Source: Opisthocomus hoazin
Lineage: Eukaryota; Chordata; Aves; Opisthocomiformes; Opisthocomidae
Length of the DNA: 64,000 nucleotides
Direction of reading: 5' to 3'
NCBI RefSeq assembly: GCF_030867145.1
Contig: NC_134428.1
Span: forward strand, 19,633,537 to 19,697,536
In this document: positions 58,701-64,000 of the stretch, piece by piece
How positions within the stretch are numbered: position 1 is the first letter of the stretch
How the letters are laid out: each line of letters begins with the position of its first letter
Made by a program: the position numbers and the translations under genes
Notes under the pieces: model-generated
What the model was told of the DNA's origin: nothing
Database searches by the model: none
The model's input: the letters and a program-made list of their open reading frames with translations, nothing else

Positions 58701-61700
58701 AACCGATTTTGGAATTCTGTCAGTGTGCTATTCTTGAATGAAGTATGTTCTCAGTAGCAAGAAATCCGTTAGTTTCTACATGAGTAAGATTCTGCGATTG
58801 GTCAAACACACTGCAGCATCTTTTGCATCACTGTTAGTGCAACTATTTCAAATGGTTTTGCTGAAGCTGGGTTGTGAATTAAAAGGTACCTTTTCAGTTG
58901 TCTTCCTTGGTCTCCACAATAAGCTGGAGTGTCTGTTGGGTTTTTTTCTTATGGACTTCATCTTTGGCACTACGGTGTTCTTTTTCTATAGTCTTTTGGC
59001 TGGCTCCTGTCTTTCTCTCTTTTCAGTTGTGCTACCCTTTTCCTACTTTCCCCCTGTTTTGGAAGGATCAGGATTCACATATGTGAGATATGTGTTACAG
59101 TTAAGATTCACATGTTGATTTTTACAAGGAAGTGGTAGAAGGTAATGTTTAAATTGAGAAAGTGAAGTTGATTTTTTTTTTTTTTAAACTGTTTGCTGTG
59201 AGAGTGTCAAATCCTAACTCTTCAATGTCTGTAGGTTTGGACTGTCTTCATACCCTTAAGCCCACTGTGCCATTAAAGCTTGATGAGATCTGTCTTGCAA
59301 AACTAAAACTGCCATCATCACTCCGCACTACTCTAAAGCACATCTTGTTTTCCCCGAAAATGTTCCATTCTTCTTTAGTGCTTTCTCTTCTGTAACGCCT
59401 GCTCTGTGAGTGAAGTGAAATTGCCATAGGCAGAAGGTAACTGATTTCTGTGTGTGAATAAAACTTTGCACTCTCCTGTTCTCTCTGCCTCAGTGCCTTG
59501 TAACTTGCTAACGCTCTCTTCTCAGTCTTCTAAGATCTCCGGTAAAACCTGTACAAAGAGGTATTGCTTCGCCTGTATTTGGAGGATGATGGGAACAGGA
59601 GCTGAAGATTTGAGGAGTTGTTACTTGGGGACTTTTGTACTAACTTTGCTATCTGAAAAGAAGCAAGAAAGGTTTTTGAATGAAAAGGCCCCCTGTTATT
59701 TACAGAAGGAAAAAAAAGAAGTTTGCACAGAGTAGGCTGCTGCTTTGGTTGTTTTTCAGTTTTTCTGTGACTAACCTGGCTTTAGTAGTGAACCAAGCCA
59801 GTTCAGCTGAAATCTGTATACACGATAGCTCAAATGCGCATATGTGAAAGGCTTTGAACTTGAGTTACATTCCATGTATGCTGTTTGAATGCGTTGCAGC
59901 TCACTCAGACTACTGTGGAAGCATGAATGTGAAGGAGTTTTACAGAGAAGATGGCCATCTTGGTGTAAATGAGGAATCAATATGTAAGTAGAATGACTGA
60001 TGTTGTCTTTCAGCATTGGGCTGTACACCAGGTTGTTGCTGTAACAGTAATATCAGATGGCCCCTGACTCTAGGGAAGCTGCAAAGTCAACGATTGTTTG
60101 GCAACTTGAACGTAGGGGCAAGAATGGCGATTGCCTGGTGTACTGTAAGATTTCCCCAAGCAAGATTGACTCTGCTGTAGTTTGCTTAGTGGTTTTTGGT
60201 TTGATAACTGGTGTGATGACATAGACTTGTTCAAGTTTTCTTGTAACAATCTTGATTTGATCCTGGCTTTGTCCCATTAATCGACTGTTACCACCACCAA
60301 CAGGTGATGACTGTAAGGGGAAGAAACCTCTTGAACTGTACGCCACAGACCACATGCAATCTTTACGGGCTAAAAGGGTAGCAAGGACCATTTGGCACAC
60401 CTTTTCTTATGCAGGTTGACTTGGACCTTTTTTTTTCTTTTGTTTTTGTTTTGAATCGCAATCTCACAATGTTAATCCTACATATTGTTTTGCGTTTGTT
60501 TTCTTATCTTCATCTATCAAAGTAGATGAAAAGTGTAAAGTGTCTAGAAAATTAATGAACAGCTCTTCTGTTTGATTGTTGCTCTGATACTGGCTTTCGT
60601 ACAAGCTTGGCGCGCTGCTTAGCTATTAGGAAAAACAAGGTGTAGGGACAGCATACACCTTGTATGTTCGAAAGAAGAAGTCATATTGTTAATTGATTCC
60701 ACTTTGGGGCAGTTGGTACACTTGACAGGTTGAAAAGCTGCCTTGAAAAGAAAGCAAGGTATGAGGTATTGGTGTGCAGATGATTTGAATAAAGGGGTTT
60801 TAACATTTTATTTTTGTTCTAGTGAGAGTCAGTTTTTCCAGGAGTCTTCTAGAGGGATAGCATCTTCCCTGTGAGATGAGCGTTTGCTAGCTTGAATGAC
60901 AGAGGCATCAAGAATCTGTGGAGTGCCCTTTATTCAGCAAAGGAAAATGATTTGAGACACTTCAGTCACCTAAATGCTTTGCAAAATATTGGGTTGGTAG
61001 ATCTATAGTCCCTCAGATGAAGCCAGACATATCTGCTAATCTAAAAATGTAGGATTATTTTCTCAATTTGTACTACGTAGTATGTTCTGTAGAACGAGCA
61101 GTCCTAGTCTTGGAAATAGTAATTGTTGGCTTCAGTGGGCTTCAAGTCACAGCACTTTGTTCTAGTCTGTTGGGGTTTGTTGTTGTTGTTGGTATTGTTC
61201 TTTCTAAGAGCCTCAAAATTGACCTGCTGAAGATCCTTGGGAACAGTCAGTGTATTGAACATTTACTGCTTGTAACTTTTAGTAGGGAATATTTCCTATT
61301 ATTTGTGAGTATTTCTCAGGCATCATTAATTCTTTCACTAGGATTTAAAACTTCTAATTGTTCCTTCTTCTACACATGAACCCAGACAATGAACTTGATG
61401 TAGAACTCAGAACAAATCAGATGCTTTTAAAGTAATGATGTGCTTAAAACTTGTTTTCGTGGTACTACTTTTTTACTCTTCTTCTACACTTAGCATGACA
61501 TTGTTAGATAAACATGCTGCAAAAGGTAAACTTTGATTTTTGGAAAAGTGATACGCTACACAGATGCTGTTGATCATTCTGTTGATCTCTGTAGATGAAA
61601 ATTGTGTTTCTAAATTGGCTTGCTTTTACTTGGCTTCATATTTATTAGTGGCTTGCTTTGCTTCTAAACAGTGAAGAACCAAGTCTGTAGATTACTGGAA

Positions 61701-64000
61701 GGTATGGTTTAAAATATTGCGGAACGTGTGATGTGCAGGGGATCGCATCTGTTTTTACTGCATGTGCTGGGAAAGAAGATTAAGCGCATATATGTATGTT
61801 ACCACAAGAAGTGAATTTGTTGTAATCTAGGTTACTTTATGCTTGACGTGTTGCAAACAGTGGGAGCAACAGGATGGCTTGTGTCTCAGAAGGTGGTGTC
61901 TCTACTTTGGCTGGCCGTTCTTTCTCCAGGTGACTGTCTCAGTCTCTGTGTGTGTGTGTGTGTGCGCGCATTGCCTGTTCCTTTTGACAAACTAGGACTC
62001 TGCAGGACGTGGCGTACACTAATTCAACTATGCTTATGCTGTAGCTTTGGTGTCTTGAAATGCATGTGCTGCTTTTCTTTATTGACCAAAATATGCGTAA
62101 TGAGAGGGTATATTTCTGTTCGCAGGCATAATGGGAGACTAAGCAGACCGTTTCATGCGGGAACAAGTGTGTGAATAGCACAGAATATGGGGTGCCAAGA
62201 ATAACGGGGCATGTTTTGGTTTGGTAGTCACTGCCCATCTTGGTATTCTTCTTATCAAAAACTCATGCTGCTAATCTGTGCATTTCTTGAAACATCTTGA
62301 ACTGTCTTCATTGTGTGGTAACTTCGATTCAAACATTGACTTCTGGCAAGATAGCGTTGTTCTAACAAATGAGCATTTCATATTTTTGCGTGGCTGTTGG
62401 TTTTGTTGAGTAGCTGGTGTTACAATGCTGTCGTGCTTGTGCTATCTAGATGTTAATAAGCTGCATGCATTGCCTGTGCTCACGCATTTCTCTGCTCCGC
62501 AAAGTGTTCTTGGCCACAGTTGCATGTCCCTCTGCTTGGTTCCTTTGAACATGTGCCGCAGTAATGACATTTCGCGCTACCACTTTTTGTCTTCTAGGGA
62601 GGGCAGCTTCTGGCATGTACCGGTTACTTAGAACTGGATGGTATCAACTTGCTACTCTGATGTCTTTGCTCAAGGTGTTTCTTCTAAAGAGGTGTGTATC
62701 CTTTGAGAAAAGTGTTTTGTGAGCAAATGATTTACCCAGTTATAAAACAATACAAGAGGAGAAATGTGTTGTTTCATGTGAACTTTCCTCTCTCTTTCTC
62801 TAGATGCCTTCCAAAGACCTACAAGCTGTTCCTGTTTCTTCTCCCGCTCCTGTTTCTACTAGGTACGTGAATCGCTTAGTTATGACACAGACCGGTGTAT
62901 GCTTACTGCAGCCGTTCCAAGAGAGCGTTTTTAGTTGAGCTCTCGGTTTATGAAGAAGACGCAGAAGCAAAAAAGAGCAAGTTTGTTTGTGACTAGGACA
63001 GCAATTCAAGCTTTCAAAGTACTGACAAGTCAGTAGCCTTCCCCTTGCCGTGAAAGGAATACCCTCGATTAAATTTCATAGAGCTCTTTAGAAAGTGAGA
63101 GTGGGTGAGTAAATGCACTGAAGTCCTTTTTTCTTCACCTCCCTTGATAAGAATAGCAGTGAGGTCACAAAGAGCAGGTTGTGTACCGATTGCTTTGATT
63201 GTTGTTAATCTCCGTAAAAGTGGGGTTAGGTTCTTTGAGCAACTCATCGAAAGTCTTTCCCTTGCTCTGGACCATCCTTGAGTTGCTTAAAATACTGCTG
63301 TTTAGACTGGTTAGTTGACAGTATTCCAGGCCAGCTGTCTACTTTGAAATAAACAAACTCAGTTTCAAACACTTGCTGAAAGTGGTGGGCTCTTTCTGAA
63401 AAGCAGGTTCATGTCTTCGCATGTCCTAAAAACTTTAGAAACTACTCTGGGGAGAAGATGAAGCTTCGCAGAAACTTACAGTCAGGATTCAAAATCCTCT
63501 CTACTAGGGAGAATAAGAAAGGAAGAACTTCCCTACCCTGTGTAGAAAGTGCTGCTACTTCTTGCTAAGACAGTGCAAAAACAAGCGTCATGTTTGTGAA
63601 CTGCGAGATTGCCTAATATCTAACAAAAGTTGGAAGAAACTTGGGCTTCCGTGGAAACAATGTGGTATGTAGTATGTAGGGTACAGGGCAAGATATTTTC
63701 CATGGAGATAAAAAGCAGTTTTTACATCTGCCTTCAGTGAGCATGGCCTGTCTTCATTGGTAAATGAGATCTAGGTCCCAGGGACGCAGTAGTATGAGAC
63801 CGAGGATATACCATGAGACATAAGCGCAAGCTGCCTGCCATACAACGGTGTGAGCGGTACTGATGGATGTTCCCCAATGTGCTTGAGTGCTTGACTTCAC
63901 AGTTTGAAAGCTGGCTCATACTGATTTTTGTTTAGACTGGAGTAGTGTGCGCTGTGTGACGTCTACCTTGCAAACTTAAGGTAGCTTGTGTTGCGAAGTA
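55790..64000 (+). CDS. SUN1: SUN1 copy D, 5' part only, runs off the window
   Basis: Exons: E1 55882-56076, E2 56293-56483, E3 about 57626-57652, E4 57757-57948, E4b 59900-59983, E5 60304-60414, E6 61831-61929, E7 62598-62691, E8 62804-62862; the window ends in the intron before E9. All are open and phase-compatible, covering the N-terminal nucleoplasmic region, the Cys motif (E4b/E5) and the membrane-spanning exons. The one visible lesion is the E3 acceptor: tgaag in the other copies is tgagg here, so the nearest AG lies one base upstream and would shift the frame. Skipping E3 (27 nt, symmetrical phase) joins E2 to E4 in frame, so the copy may still be expressed. About 0.84 kb of the intron between E4 and E4b is missing relative to copies A and C, with the junction near 58772. 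The coiled coil and SUN domain lie outside, so overall integrity is unknown. ATG 55790 is the in-frame start candidate. Confidence 0.75.
57098..57164 (-). mobile_element. Short CR1 3' tail, reverse orientation, SUN1 copy D intron 2
   Basis: Duplicate of 16651-16716. Here the sequence reads catcataggttggaaaagac and gtccaaccatc, closer to what I recall of a CR1 consensus than the copy B and C versions. Confidence 0.7.

Noticed and set aside
1..64000. CRISPR arrays, operons or prokaryotic mobile elements
   Set aside because: Intron-exon structure, LINEs and LTR elements show a vertebrate nuclear genome; no regularly spaced short repeats were seen.

Overview
The window is vertebrate nuclear DNA, almost certainly from a bird. 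It carries CR1 LINEs with the avian ORF1/ORF2 proteins and the ATTCTGTG 3' octamer, and a class II endogenous retrovirus with an avian-type tRNA-Trp primer site. Genes are split into short exons with GT/AG introns, so open frames longer than one exon occur only in the mobile elements. I cannot name the species or chromosome.

The window is a head-to-tail tandem array, all on the + strand, of a segment spanning most of SUN1 (inner-nuclear-membrane LINC-complex protein) and the 5' end of GET4 (tail-anchored protein targeting factor). These genes are neighbours in the same orientation in other vertebrates. Four units are visible: A (1 to about 14 kb, 5' end outside), B (about 15.3-30 kb), C (37.2-54.2 kb) and D (55.8-64 kb, 3' end outside). 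Homologous points lie 17.2, 22.1 and 18.3 kb apart; the 22.1 kb step contains the retrovirus. Units look nearly identical by eye apart from private deletions.

Each unit runs: SUN1 exons from the second conserved coding exon (FETENKIDPVFDSPRM) to the SUN-domain stop codon; a CR1 with an inverted 5' half inserted about 90 bp after the stop; GET4 exon 1; a GET4 exon-3 relic; an older CR1 tail; then the next SUN1 copy. I could not find the usual first coding exon of SUN1 in any unit. The duplication therefore seems to start inside SUN1 and end inside GET4, leaving each new SUN1 copy behind a GET4 promoter and exon 1. The GET4 exon-1 donor phase matches the SUN1 acceptor, so an in-frame GET4-SUN1 fusion transcript is possible.

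The SUN1 copies differ in condition. B keeps an open chain of 18 exons through coiled coil and SUN domain (about 775 codons) but has lost two Cys-motif exons in frame. A and C share a 3.1-kb deletion that removes the coiled coil and breaks the frame, and each has further lesions. D is open as far as it can be read, apart from a mutated exon-3 acceptor that can be bypassed in frame.

Between B and C lie a rearranged patch (GET4 relic, CpG-rich unique sequence, displaced SUN1 intron fragment) and an antisense, env-less 6.1-kb provirus with 395-bp LTRs differing at 4 sites and a 6-bp target duplication. Its gag and pol are broken by compensating frameshifts and a nonsense codon.
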